Position numbers and translations under genes: made by a program | The notes under the pieces: model-generated | Database searches by the model: none | The model's input: only the letters and a program-made list of their open reading frames with translations | Told to the model about the DNA's origin: nothing | NCBI RefSeq assembly: GCF_030316885.1 | Contig: NZ_JASZYQ010000009.1 | Location: forward strand, 62,001-126,000 | Reading direction: 5' to 3' | Source: Variovorax jilinensis | GTDB taxonomy: Bacteria; Pseudomonadota; Gammaproteobacteria; Burkholderiales; Burkholderiaceae_C | Length of the DNA stretch: 64,000 nt | Part shown: piece by piece, positions 17,887 through 26,298 of the stretch | How the letters are laid out: the number at the start of each line of letters is the position of its first letter | How positions within the stretch are numbered: position 1 is the first letter of the stretch

Positions 17887-19440
17887 ATGAGAATTGCCGA
17901 CTACTTCGATGGCGCCGCGGCGCAATACCCGGGCAACCTGGCTTTCGTCGATGGCGCCACGCGCATCGACTTCGCCGAAGCACAGCGCACCGCGCATGCG
18001 ATCGCCCATGCGCTGCAGCGCGAGAGGGCTGCGGGCGCGGGCACGCATGTGGCCATCTACGCGCCCAACGACTACCGCGTCACGCTGCTGCACCTGGGCA
18101 TCAACCTGGCCGACATGGCCTGGCTGTCGGTCCACATCAAGAACACCATCGAGACCAACGCCGAGGTGCTCGAGTACTTCGATGCCGACATCGTCTTCTT
18201 CCACAGCCAGTTCGCGGACTGCGTTCCGGTGCTCAAGGCCAGGCTGTCGAAGGCCAGGCTCTACGTCTGCATCGACGGCGCGTCCGAGCACGGCATCGCC
18301 ATGCAGGACTGGCTGGAAGGCTGCCGGACCCCGTTCCGCAACGACTGCGAACAGCCCGACACCGTCGCCTTCCTGCAACCCACCGGCGGCACCACCGGGC
18401 CATCGAAGGGCGCGGTCCACACGCATCGCACGCTCGAGATGATGGGTCTCGCACTTTCGAGCGAGTTCCCGGTCGGGCCCGAGTCGCGCCATCTCGTGAT
18501 CGCACCGCTGACGCATGCGGCTGGCCTGATCGTGCTGGGCTTCGCGGCGCGCGGCTGCGCCACGGTGATCCTGCCGGGCTTCGATGCCGACGCGATCTTC
18601 AACGCGATCGAAAAGGAAAAGGTTTCGCACCTGTTCCTGCCGCCGACTGCGGTCTATGCACTGCTCGCGCATCCGCGTGCGAAGACGACCGACTTTTCCT
18701 CGCTGCGCTGCTTCATCGTCGGCGCGGCACCGATCGCACCCGAGAAGTTCAAGGAGGCGGTGCGCGTGTTCGGCCCGATCATGTACGAGGGCTTCGGCCA
18801 GACCGAGACGCTGATCCCGATCCTCGTCAAACGACCCTCCGACTACCTCAACGCCGACGGCAGCTTCGACGAGGCCGCGGTGCGCGCGGCCGGCAAGCCG
18901 GTCGGCGTGGTGCGCGTGGGCATCATGGATCCCGAGGGCAATCTGCTGCCTGCCGGCGAACGCGGCGAGATCGTGGTGCGCTCGTCGATGTCGATGCAGG
19001 GCTACTACAAGAAGCCCGAGGAGTCGGCCGCCGTCTCGACCTTCGGCTGGCATCACACCAGCGACGTCGGGGTTGTCGACGAGCGCGGCTTCGTCACGAT
19101 CGTGGATCGGATCAAGGACATGATCGTCTCGGGCGGCTTCAACATCTACCCCGTGGAGATCGAGAAGACGATCCAGGGTCATCCCGCGGTGCTCGACTGC
19201 ATCGTGGTTGGCGTGCCCGACGAGAAGTGGGGCGAGGCGGTTAAGGCCGTGGTGCAGCTCAAGCCCGGCCAGACGCTCGAGGAGGCCGAGCTGATCGCGA
19301 TCTGCAAGGCGCAGCTCGGCAGCACCAAGGCGCCGAAGTCTGTCGAGTTCTGGGATTCGCTGCCGCGCAGTGCGGTCGGCAAGCTGCTCAAGAAGGACGT
19401 GCGCGCCAAGTTCTGGGGCGACCAGTGGCGCTCGGTCTGA
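17887..19440 (+). CDS. AMP-dependent acyl-CoA synthetase/ligase
   Basis: A 517-residue adenylate-forming enzyme. The P-loop TGGTTGPSKGA is at about residue 166-176, the aromatic/acidic motif YEGFGQTE is in the middle, and HHTSDVGVVDERGFVTIVDR plus DMIVSGGFNIYPVEIE mark the hinge. The C-terminal lysine motif is PRSAVGKLLKKD. It would activate the carboxylic acid from the aldehyde dehydrogenase with ATP and CoA, entering beta-oxidation. The start follows GAGAGACAAACC. A nitroreductase gene begins 2 bases after its stop, so the operon continues. Confidence 0.92.
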   Translation: MRIADYFDGAAAQYPGNLAFVDGATRIDFAEAQRTAHAIAHALQRERAAGAGTHVAIYAPNDYRVTLLHLGINLADMAWLSVHIKNTIETNAEVLEYFDADIVFFHSQFADCVPVLKARLSKARLYVCIDGASEHGIAMQDWLEGCRTPFRNDCEQPDTVAFLQPTGGTTGPSKGAVHTHRTLEMMGLALSSEFPVGPESRHLVIAPLTHAAGLIVLGFAARGCATVILPGFDADAIFNAIEKEKVSHLFLPPTAVYALLAHPRAKTTDFSSLRCFIVGAAPIAPEKFKEAVRVFGPIMYEGFGQTETLIPILVKRPSDYLNADGSFDEAAVRAAGKPVGVVRVGIMDPEGNLLPAGERGEIVVRSSMSMQGYYKKPEESAAVSTFGWHHTSDVGVVDERGFVTIVDRIKDMIVSGGFNIYPVEIEKTIQGHPAVLDCIVVGVPDEKWGEAVKAVVQLKPGQTLEEAELIAICKAQLGSTKAPKSVEFWDSLPRSAVGKLLKKDVRAKFWGDQWRSV

Positions 19441-19442
19441 AC

Positions 19443-20126
19443 ATGGATGCAGCGGCCGCGATGCGCGGCCGGCGCTCTGTGCGCGCCTTCCTGCCGACGC
19501 CGGTGCCGCAGGCCACGTTGGCCGAGATCCTTGCGCTGGCGGCCTGCGCGCCCAGCGGGACCAATATCCAGCCCTGGCAGGTGATCGCATTGGCGGGCGA
19601 GGAAAGGCAGCGCGTGTGCGACCGCGCACAGCACGCCTTTCATCACGAGCAGGGTCTGCATGCGAGCGAGTACGACATCTACCCGCCCGAATGGGTGGAG
19701 CCCTACCTGGGACGCCGCCGTCGCAACGGCCTGGCGCTCTATGCATCGCTGGGCATCGCGCGCGGCGACAAGGCCGCAATGCAGCGGCAGCATGCGCGCA
19801 ACTTCTCCTTCTTCGATGCGCCGGTGGGTTTGATCTTCACGATCGACCGGCGGCTTGCGCAGAGCAGCTGGGTCGACTACGGCATGTTCCTGCAGAACCT
19901 CATGCTCGCTGCGCGCGTGCACGGTCTCGACACCTGTCCACAGATGGCCTGGGCGATGATGCCCAGGCTCCTGACAGAACTGCTCGACATCCCGCCGCAT
20001 CGGATGGTGGTGTGCGGCATGGCATTGGGCCACGCCGACCGCGAGGCCCCCGAGAACGGCTGGCTGCCCGAGCGCGATCCGGTGGCGTCGTTCGCGCAGT
20101 ACCGGGGGTTCTCAGCCTCGCACTGA
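19443..20126 (+). CDS. Nitroreductase family protein
   Basis: A 227-residue FMN/NAD(P)H-dependent protein of the nitroreductase fold. The N-terminal RRSVRAFLPTPVP and CAPSGTNIQPWQV segments bind FMN, and the C-terminal half has LGHADREAPENG. I take the ATG two bases after the ligase stop; an earlier in-frame start at 19425 lies inside the ligase gene. As last gene of the catabolic run it could reduce a quinone, nitro or enone group of the pathway compound, but its role is not evident from sequence. It is convergent with the following lipoprotein gene, with 16 bases between the stops. Confidence 0.88.
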   Translation: MDAAAAMRGRRSVRAFLPTPVPQATLAEILALAACAPSGTNIQPWQVIALAGEERQRVCDRAQHAFHHEQGLHASEYDIYPPEWVEPYLGRRRRNGLALYASLGIARGDKAAMQRQHARNFSFFDAPVGLIFTIDRRLAQSSWVDYGMFLQNLMLAARVHGLDTCPQMAWAMMPRLLTELLDIPPHRMVVCGMALGHADREAPENGWLPERDPVASFAQYRGFSASH

Positions 20127-20142
20127 GGAGGCCGCGGTGCCC

Positions 20143-20484
20143 CTATTGCAGGATGCCCGCGCGCGAACCGGCCGGAAAGCAGCTGTTGCCGTTTTCGGGA
20201 CAGATCACCACATAGGTCGTGCGTTGGCCGCAGCCCGCGATGCCGATGGTGTATTCGGCCCGCACGGTGCCCTGGAAGCGGAAGGTCTGGACCAGCGGCT
20301 GGATCGTCTCGCGCGACAGGACTTCGGCGGTCGACGTCGGACAGTTGAGCTCGAACTGCGCCCGCCGCTTGGCCATGGAGATCGCCTCGGGCTGCATCTG
20401 GTCGATGAATGGCGGGCCCGAGGCGCAGCCGGCGAGGGCGATCGCGGCGGTCAGCGACAGGGACAGTCGTTGGATCGAAGGCAT
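20143..20484 (-). CDS. Small lipoprotein of unknown function
   Basis: A 113-residue protein with a lipoprotein signal: MPSIQRLSLSLTAAIALAGC, lipobox LAGC with Cys20. The mature part contains four Cys (CPTSTAEVLSRE, AGCGQRT, ICPENGNSCF) that could form two disulfides in the periplasm. The start is set at the Met of the signal peptide; the frame is open further upstream but without protein-like sequence. I recognise it only as a type of short proteobacterial lipoprotein with the pattern RAEYTIGIAGCGQRTTYVV. The function is unknown. Confidence 0.8.
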   Translation of the reverse strand: MPSIQRLSLSLTAAIALAGCASGPPFIDQMQPEAISMAKRRAQFELNCPTSTAEVLSRETIQPLVQTFRFQGTVRAEYTIGIAGCGQRTTYVVICPENGNSCFPAGSRAGILQ

Positions 20485-20876
20485 GACGTTCCTCGAGATC
20501 GTTGTACGGAGCAAGGAGTTAGGACTGGCGGTTACTGGATTGGCTTGATGCGCATCTTCCACGACGCACCTGAGCCACATGCATTCTTGCGCGCCTGGGC
20601 GTTGTCGCAATCGGTTGGAAGGGCAAAGCGGTTGCCCGAAAGGGAAGCATCGCTATTGCGTCCGGGTGCGGCGCTGGGATGCACCACTGAGGAAAAGCGA
20701 CGATGGCGCCGTGACCGCCGTGACGTTCGAAGAGAAGGCGGCCAGGCCAGACGAACCTGACCTTCTCCGAGCTCTACCCGGCAAAGGAAGCGCTCGCCCG
20801 CAACATCGGGCGTAGCCGGCGCCAATGCAAACACACCCGCAGCCAGTTGACCGTATGCTCTTGGCCGAGTGCAGCA
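20485..20876. other. Gene-free stretch between lipoprotein and GNAT genes
   Basis: About 390 bases without a convincing gene. Short frames exist on both strands but are Arg/Ser/Pro-rich and lack start signals. A perfect 6-base stem (CGCCCG ATGTTG CGGGCG, about 20798-20815) lies beyond the 3' end of the GNAT gene and could be a weak terminator or a repeat remnant; it has no T-run. Confidence 0.4.
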
Positions 20877-21365
20877 TCAGGGAGCTGCAACCGAAGACAC
20901 GCCGGAACGCTCCAATCGGAAGCTCAAGCGGTCAGATACCCACTGTGCTCCAAGACGCTCATAGAAATCGATTCCTCGAGCGTTGGAAGACTTGACCGTC
21001 CAGTCAATTCGCCAGCAACCTTGGTCAAGTGCGTACCGCGCAACCCACTTCATCAGAGCACGCCCGACCCCTCGGCTCCGTTCTTCAGGCGCGACGAAAA
21101 GCTCCTTCAATGCGCATTGGAGCCGCTTGGCTGGCTCCGGCTCCACCAGCGAAGCGACAAGGTAAACGGCTGCGAACCCGAGCAAGCGGTTGTCCTGAGA
21201 TGCCGTGACCAGCTGAAGCTGCGAGTCGCCGCTGCACAGGCGCTGTAGATGCGCGTTGAACGTTCCCCGTGGCAAGCGAGAGCCAGGGTGGTAGTGGGCG
21301 TGCAACTGCGCCAGCAGATCGACCATCTGGTCATGCTGCTCAATGGTGAGGAAGCCGAGATTCAA
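20877..21365 (-). CDS. GNAT family N-acetyltransferase
   Basis: A 162-residue acetyl-CoA-dependent acetyltransferase. The core motif A is LKELFVAPEERSRGVGRALM, with the R-G-x-G-x-A pyrophosphate loop, followed by the helix MKWVARYALDQGC and the C-terminal ARGIDFYERLGAQW that closes the fold. Residues 1-60 are helical, typical for the family. It stands alone, with no partner gene in the same direction. The substrate is not predictable. An attC-like repeat lies upstream of its start (see the repeat at 21414-21483). Confidence 0.88.
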   Translation of the reverse strand: MNLGFLTIEQHDQMVDLLAQLHAHYHPGSRLPRGTFNAHLQRLCSGDSQLQLVTASQDNRLLGFAAVYLVASLVEPEPAKRLQCALKELFVAPEERSRGVGRALMKWVARYALDQGCWRIDWTVKSSNARGIDFYERLGAQWVSDRLSFRLERSGVSSVAAP

Positions 21366-21413
21366 GATTTCCGCTCCGCTGAATAAGCTGATGGGCGATT
21401 CTGTCTTGTCAGC

Positions 21414-21483
21414 GCCTAACGTGAGATGCCCGGTTGTGGCCGACTACGGCCTGGCGAACCGCTGCTGGTCGAATGCAACCGGG
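21414..21483. repeat. Inverted repeat with attC-like core
   Basis: Between the GNAT start and the S9 peptidase stop there is a perfect 8-base inverted repeat, CCCGGTTG (21429-21436) and CAACCGGG (21476-21483), about 40 bases apart. Next to it is GCCTAAC (21414-21420), which read on the minus strand is GTTAGGC, the integron core-site sequence. The matching outer arm on the far side is not preserved. It may be a decayed cassette end or chance. Confidence 0.3.
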
Positions 21484-21544
21484 TGTGCGCGCGCTTCGCC
21501 GGGCCATCTGAAGTGGTCTCGAAGGTCTCGCGCCCGACTGCCTG

Positions 21545-23599
21545 CTAGCGCACCTGGCGTGGCATGAGTTCGTAGTAGTCAAAGCCAGCACTCCGCCCGC
21601 CCAGGCACGTGGCCAGCGTGTCCTCCACCTCGCGCCACAGGGCCAGGCGGTTGCGCCACTTGCGCACGCTGTGCCCCTCGTCCGGAAACGTCATGTACTG
21701 GACGGGCCGACCGAGCCGACGCAGTTCGGCCACCACGTCGTCCGAGTCCTGCCGCAGCACCCGCACGTCGTTGCTACCGTGGATCACCAGCAGCGGCGCG
21801 GTGATGCGGTCGATGCTCGAGATCGGCGAGTTGGCGAGCATGGCCGCACGCTCGTCCGGTTTGCCTACGTCCCCGTAGGTCATCGCGAACATGTGTCGAT
21901 TGCGCCAGAACGGCGGCCAGCTCTCGATCACGCGCGGCCAGTTGGCCACGCCGACGATGTCGATGCCGCAGCGGTAGTCGTGCGGTTTCTGGATCAGCTG
22001 CGCCAGCACCGAGAAGCCGCCGAAGCTGCCGCCCATCACCGCGATGCGCTTCGGGTCGGCGATGCCTTGGTCGATCGCCCACTGAACCGCTTCGGCGATG
22101 TCACGCTGCATGCGGCCGTTGTACTCGTGCGCGCCCGCCAGCATGAAGGAACGGCCATAGCCGGTGGAGCCGCGGTAGTTGACTTTCAGCACCGCATAGC
22201 CGCGGTTGGCCAGCATCTGCGTATTCGTGAAGCCTGCGGCCTGCCAGTTGTCTCTCGCCCAGGGTCCGCCGTGGATGTCGACCACCAGCGGGGCGGGACC
22301 GGCAACGCCGCGCGGGCGTACGACGTAGCCATGCACGGTCATGCCGTCGGATGTCTTGAACGCGAAGGGCTGCATCGGCGAGAAGAGGCCGGGATCGGGC
22401 TTGCGCGGCGGGGTCAGGCGGCTGAGCCTGCCCGTCTCGCGGTCCAGCAGCATTTCCACCGACTCGTCGCCCGTCGTGGCGCGCAGCACCATGCGCCGGC
22501 CGTTCTCCGACATGCTCGATGGGCGGACCAGTACAGGCTCGGCATCGAGCCACCCGCGTTCGCGCGCAGTCTGCGACGCCTTCGCCACTTCGTCGCCGAG
22601 CGCCGCATCGAGGTACACGAAGCGCGGCAGCCCGGGTTCCTTGGCATAGCCGAAGGGTGCCCCCCGCACGGGTGGGTACTGGGCATAGTCGAGGTCGACT
22701 TCGGGATCTTCGGCCAGCACGCGCTCCCGGCCGCTCGCGAGTTCGATCTCGACCAGCGCGGACTTGTCGCGACCCATGTTGGTCATGGCCCAGAGCCGCC
22801 CGCCCTCGGGATCGATGCGATGAAGCGCAAAGAAGTCGAAGCCCTTCACCGTGCGCAATCGCCTCCAGCTGCCGTCAGGCTCCCGAATCTCCACCGCGAC
22901 GTCCGAGCCGTCGGCGCTGCCAAGCTGCCGCCACCGTCCGGCAAGTTGCCGGTCGGTGCCGATGAACCAGCCGACAACGCGGCTGTCCGGTTCGCTGCGC
23001 GCGACCTCGCGAACAGTGCGCGTTGCAGCGTCGGCCTCGAACAGATCCATGCTGCTGCGGTCGCGGCCGTTGCTCGTGAAGTAGAAGCGCGCGCTGCCCG
23101 GGTCGCCGCGTGTGACGAAGGTCGAGCGCACGCCGGGCCAGGGCGTCACGGCCCAGGGTCTTGCCTCGGGCGCACTGCTGAGCTGGGTGTTCTCGTCGCC
23201 TGTGAAATCCTTGATGTAGGCGACATGCCGGCCATCTGCCAGCCACGAATAGGTGGGGCCGGAGACGAAGGGGCGAGCCAAGGTCCCCGTTGCAAAGGTG
23301 CGTACCGATGACGCATCGGGCGCGGCTTCGCTCGGCCGCACCGCCAGCCCGACGTCCGTGCCGACCGTCTGGACCCAGAGCAGCTTCGATCCATCCGGCG
23401 ACAACGAATGGCCGTCGAGGTAGTCGACGTTCGCGACGAAGCGCCGCAGCGGCACCAGCGGGGGAAGGTCGCCAGCCTTCTGTGCCTGGGTGAGCACGGG
23501 AGCGGTCGGTGCCGTCGCGCAGCCGCCGAGCGCAAGCAATGCCAAAAGAATGACCACTCCGGCCAGCAGGCGCGATCCATCAACCATGGCTTGTCTCAT
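21545..23599 (-). CDS. S9 family (prolyl oligopeptidase-like) peptidase, lipoprotein
   Basis: A 684-residue secreted peptidase. The N-terminus is a lipoprotein signal (LAGVVILLALLALGGCATAP; lipobox LGGC). Residues about 50-400 form a beta-propeller-like part (repeats such as LSPDGSKLLWV), and about 430-680 an alpha/beta-hydrolase with nucleophile Ser525 in GGSFGGFSVL, acidic residue in VIHGSNDVRV and His in FPDEGHSVRK. S9 enzymes of this type cleave short peptides or act as acylaminoacyl peptidases. I chose the ATG at 23599; the one at 23587 would also leave the signal intact. It is divergent from a QseBC-like two-component system, 86 bases apart, which might regulate it. Confidence 0.9.
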   Translation of the reverse strand: MRQAMVDGSRLLAGVVILLALLALGGCATAPTAPVLTQAQKAGDLPPLVPLRRFVANVDYLDGHSLSPDGSKLLWVQTVGTDVGLAVRPSEAAPDASSVRTFATGTLARPFVSGPTYSWLADGRHVAYIKDFTGDENTQLSSAPEARPWAVTPWPGVRSTFVTRGDPGSARFYFTSNGRDRSSMDLFEADAATRTVREVARSEPDSRVVGWFIGTDRQLAGRWRQLGSADGSDVAVEIREPDGSWRRLRTVKGFDFFALHRIDPEGGRLWAMTNMGRDKSALVEIELASGRERVLAEDPEVDLDYAQYPPVRGAPFGYAKEPGLPRFVYLDAALGDEVAKASQTARERGWLDAEPVLVRPSSMSENGRRMVLRATTGDESVEMLLDRETGRLSRLTPPRKPDPGLFSPMQPFAFKTSDGMTVHGYVVRPRGVAGPAPLVVDIHGGPWARDNWQAAGFTNTQMLANRGYAVLKVNYRGSTGYGRSFMLAGAHEYNGRMQRDIAEAVQWAIDQGIADPKRIAVMGGSFGGFSVLAQLIQKPHDYRCGIDIVGVANWPRVIESWPPFWRNRHMFAMTYGDVGKPDERAAMLANSPISSIDRITAPLLVIHGSNDVRVLRQDSDDVVAELRRLGRPVQYMTFPDEGHSVRKWRNRLALWREVEDTLATCLGGRSAGFDYYELMPRQVR

Positions 23600-23643
23600 G
23601 TGGGGGCTCTTTGAGGTGCAGGGGTCGCATTCTGGCGCGGCCA

Positions 23644-23664
23644 ACCTTTGGGAAAGCCAAAGGT
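23644..23664. promoter_or_regulatory. Perfect palindrome in divergent promoter region
   Basis: ACCTTTGG, a 5-base centre GAAAG, then CCAAAGGT: an 8-base perfect dyad, 22 bases before the response-regulator GTG and 45 bases before the peptidase start. Its position fits an operator for the response regulator or another dimeric regulator acting on one or both genes. An mRNA hairpin is the alternative. Confidence 0.4.
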
Positions 23665-23685
23665 CGCCCATGCACAATCGCGGCC

Positions 23686-24342
23686 GTGCACATCCTGCTC
23701 ATCGAAGACGACCTGGACCTCGGCCGCGCCCTGCAGGCTGCGCTGAAGGTCGACGGACTGTCCAGCGAATGGCGCCGCCGCGTGGCCGACGCGCCCCGCG
23801 TGCCGGATGCCACGCAGTTCGATTGCGTGTTGCTCGACCTCTCGCTTCCCGACGGCAGCGGCCTGGATCTGCTGCACCGCTGGCGCCGCGAGGACTGCTC
23901 GCTGCCGGTGATCGTGATCACTGCACGCTCGGCCATCGAGGACCGGCTCGCCGGACTCGACGGCGGCGCCGACGACTTCGTGATCAAGCCTTTCGCCGCC
24001 GCGGAGCTGATCTCCCGTATTCGGGCGGTGTTGCGCCGCTCCGCACGACAGGCCAGCGACGTATGGGCGCTCGGCGAGCTTTCGATCGAGCCGCGCAAGC
24101 ACCGGGCGTTGCTCGACGGTGCACCGCTGGACCTTTCGCCGCGGGAGTTCCGGCTTCTGGTGGAACTTGCCCGCGAGCCTGGCACGGTCGTCGCAAAGGG
24201 CGTGCTCGCGCAAAGGCTTGAACCGCTCGGCGAGCCGCTCGATTTCGCCGCGATCGAGGTGCACTTGTCAAACCTGCGACGCAAGATCGGCAGCGACCGC
24301 ATCCGTACGGTTCGCGGCGTGGGCTACATGCTGGAGACATGA
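23686..24342 (+). CDS. OmpR-family response regulator (QseB/PmrA-like)
   Basis: A 218-residue two-component regulator. I use the GTG start that gives (M)HILLIEDDLDLG; the frame is open upstream but without receiver-like sequence. The receiver domain (1-115) has acidic residues Glu7/Asp8/Asp9, phospho-acceptor Asp51 in LLDLSLPDG, Thr/Ala in ITARS and Lys in IKPF. The C-terminal winged helix (about 125-216) ends with VHLSNLRRKIGSDRIRTVRGVGYML. It overlaps the kinase gene by 4 bases and forms a pair with it. Likely targets are its own operon and perhaps the divergent peptidase gene. Confidence 0.92.
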   Translation: MHILLIEDDLDLGRALQAALKVDGLSSEWRRRVADAPRVPDATQFDCVLLDLSLPDGSGLDLLHRWRREDCSLPVIVITARSAIEDRLAGLDGGADDFVIKPFAAAELISRIRAVLRRSARQASDVWALGELSIEPRKHRALLDGAPLDLSPREFRLLVELAREPGTVVAKGVLAQRLEPLGEPLDFAAIEVHLSNLRRKIGSDRIRTVRGVGYMLET

Positions 24343-25712
24343 AGGCGCTCCTGCGTCCGACCATCGTGCAGCGCGTGGTTCTCGCACTGTTGATGGCCTT
24401 CGTGCTGGTGTGGGCCGCAATGCTGGCCTACATCTATTTCGAGTTCAGGCAGGCCCTGGCGGTCGACCAGGGGCTCAAGCGCGTGGGACGCGCGCTGACT
24501 TCGGCCATGGAGGAGTTCGACGGAGACGATGCGAAGGCACGCATCCTCATCAGGGCGACGGCCACCGAATACAAGTCGCTCCGTCTGAGTGGAAATCCCG
24601 AAGGGAGCCTGCTGCTGCAGCTCGACCGTCGCGGCGGCGGGCTGCTCTTCTCATCGCCGGCGCTGGGCTCGCAGGTGCTTTCCGGGACTGCGCTGCAGGT
24701 GGTCACGCAGCCGATCGATGGCAAGACCTATTGGGTCTATCGCAGCGAGGCTGGTCCTTGGACGCTTCATCTTGCGGAGCCCGAGATCACCGGGCAGTGG
24801 ATTCTCGAACGCAATGCGCGACGCGTCCTTCCCTACCTGTTCCTTGCGTTCCCGATCGTCCTGATACCGATCTGGCTGGCGGTGAGGCTCGGCCTGCGGC
24901 CTCTGCGACAACTGGCCGATCGAATCGCGCGACGCGGTGCGGGCGATCTTTCGCCCCTCGGCATCGAGCCGCGCCACGCCGAACTCAAGCCGCTGGTGGC
25001 CGCCTTGGAGGACATGCTCCGGCAACTGCGGGATCAGGTGGCCCGCGAACGCGCGTTCGTTCACGACGCGGCACACGAGATGCGTACGCCGATGGCCGTG
25101 ATCGCTGCGCAGGCGCACGCGCTTTCGGGCGCCGCGAACAGCGAAGACCGCACCCGTGCGCAGGGACATCTCGAACGAGCCATCGCGCGGGCATCGCACC
25201 TCACGCAGCAGCTGCTCGAGCTGGCGTCGCTGGACGAGGCGCGGCAGTCCCCGCTTCAGCGGATGGACGTGTCTCAACTCACGCGGCAACTGCTGGCCAA
25301 TGCGGCGCCTCAGGCGATGGCACTCGGCATCGAGGTGAATCTCGATGCGCCAGACGGCCTGATGGCGGAGATCGATGCGCCTGCATTCCAGTCAATCCTC
25401 GAAAATCTCGTGAACAACGCCATCCGTCACGCGCGCGGCGCCACGCGGATGACGGTCACCTTGCAACGCGACGAAGGCGGCGGGTTGCGTCTTTCGGTGG
25501 AAGACGATGGCCAGGGCGTTCCAGAATCCGAGCGGGAGCGAATCTTCGAGCGCTTCCATCGTGGCAAAGATCCCGATTCGCCTGGCACAGGGCTCGGACT
25601 TGCCATCGTCCGTCAGGCGGCCGCTCGAAGTGGGGGACGCGTGACCCTGACCACGGGACTCGACCAGCAAGGAGCAGGCTTTCACCTCTGGTTGCCGGCG
25701 AGGCCACGCTGA
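24339..25712 (+). CDS. Sensor histidine kinase (QseC-like)
   Basis: A 457-residue membrane kinase. TM1 is at about 13-34 and TM2 about 163-185, enclosing a periplasmic sensor of about 125 residues. A HAMP-like linker (about 186-238) leads to the HisKA domain with His246 in DAAHEMRTP and an ATPase domain with ENLVNNAIRHA, DDGQGVPESE and PGTGLGLAIVRQ. It autophosphorylates His246 and passes phosphate to the regulator encoded 4 bases upstream in overlap. The stimulus cannot be derived from the sequence; the family includes responders to metals, cationic peptides and catecholamines. Confidence 0.92.
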   Translation: MKALLRPTIVQRVVLALLMAFVLVWAAMLAYIYFEFRQALAVDQGLKRVGRALTSAMEEFDGDDAKARILIRATATEYKSLRLSGNPEGSLLLQLDRRGGGLLFSSPALGSQVLSGTALQVVTQPIDGKTYWVYRSEAGPWTLHLAEPEITGQWILERNARRVLPYLFLAFPIVLIPIWLAVRLGLRPLRQLADRIARRGAGDLSPLGIEPRHAELKPLVAALEDMLRQLRDQVARERAFVHDAAHEMRTPMAVIAAQAHALSGAANSEDRTRAQGHLERAIARASHLTQQLLELASLDEARQSPLQRMDVSQLTRQLLANAAPQAMALGIEVNLDAPDGLMAEIDAPAFQSILENLVNNAIRHARGATRMTVTLQRDEGGGLRLSVEDDGQGVPESERERIFERFHRGKDPDSPGTGLGLAIVRQAAARSGGRVTLTTGLDQQGAGFHLWLPARPR

Positions 25713-25898
25713 TGATGGAGAGCCAGTTCCCCGAACTTAGGGTTCTCGCGCAGACTGTCATCACCAGCCTCAGCAACCACGAACAGGAAGAGAGGTGGGT
25801 GTCGCGTCGACGGTCCGGGTTCAGGTCGAAGGGCTGGCGCGACCAGCGGCAGCAGCGGGTCGCCATGAATCCTTGATCGCCTGATGTGTGATTGCGCG

Positions 25899-26222
25899 TC
25901 AGCCGCCGGTGCACGGGACCGGCATGGCGCGCCCTACGGCCCACGAGGTGCGACCCTGCTCGATGAGCAGCGTCTGGCGTCCGTTGGAGAACCGGGTCCC
26001 CGACTGTCCCATCGCCGGAAGGTCGATGGCGGGAGCACCGTCAACGGAGACCGATGCGCGCTCTCCCATCAAGCGCACGGCCAGGCGTGTTCCGTCGCAG
26101 ACGTAGTTGCTGACGGGATAGGGATTGCCGACGCCGATCGAGGGACCTGGCGCCGGATGCTGGCATCCCGCGAGCATCGAGATGGCAAGCGCGCCGACGA
26201 TTGAGCAAAGGAAGTTTCGCAT
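25899..26222 (-). CDS. MliC-like lysozyme-inhibitor lipoprotein
   Basis: A 107-residue lipoprotein. The signal MRNFLCSIVGALAISMLAGC has lipobox LAGC. The mature part has the MliC-type layout: Y-x-C-D near the start (NYVCDGTRLAVRLMGE), a Ser/Gly/Arg segment (AMGQSGTRFSNG) at the place of the lysozyme-contacting SGAxY loop, and a final Cys (PVPCTGG) that would pair with the first. MliC proteins protect the cell wall from c-type lysozyme. The match is by pattern only; the key loop is changed, so inhibitory activity is uncertain. It is transcribed alone. Confidence 0.65.
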   Translation of the reverse strand: MRNFLCSIVGALAISMLAGCQHPAPGPSIGVGNPYPVSNYVCDGTRLAVRLMGERASVSVDGAPAIDLPAMGQSGTRFSNGRQTLLIEQGRTSWAVGRAMPVPCTGG

Positions 26223-26298
26223 TCTTTCTCCGATCTGCTCGCTGGTTGACGAGCTTTGCAATGTTCATCGTACGGCACTCGACGGCCGAACGAGCCGT

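Noticed and set aside
14583..17888. A 1100-codon minus-strand open frame
   Set aside because: It is antisense to four well-recognised beta-oxidation genes and has composition typical of GC-rich shadows.
20532..20834. Possible 100-residue minus-strand gene
   Set aside because: Low-complexity Arg/Ser-rich product, no ribosome site, no recognisable pattern.
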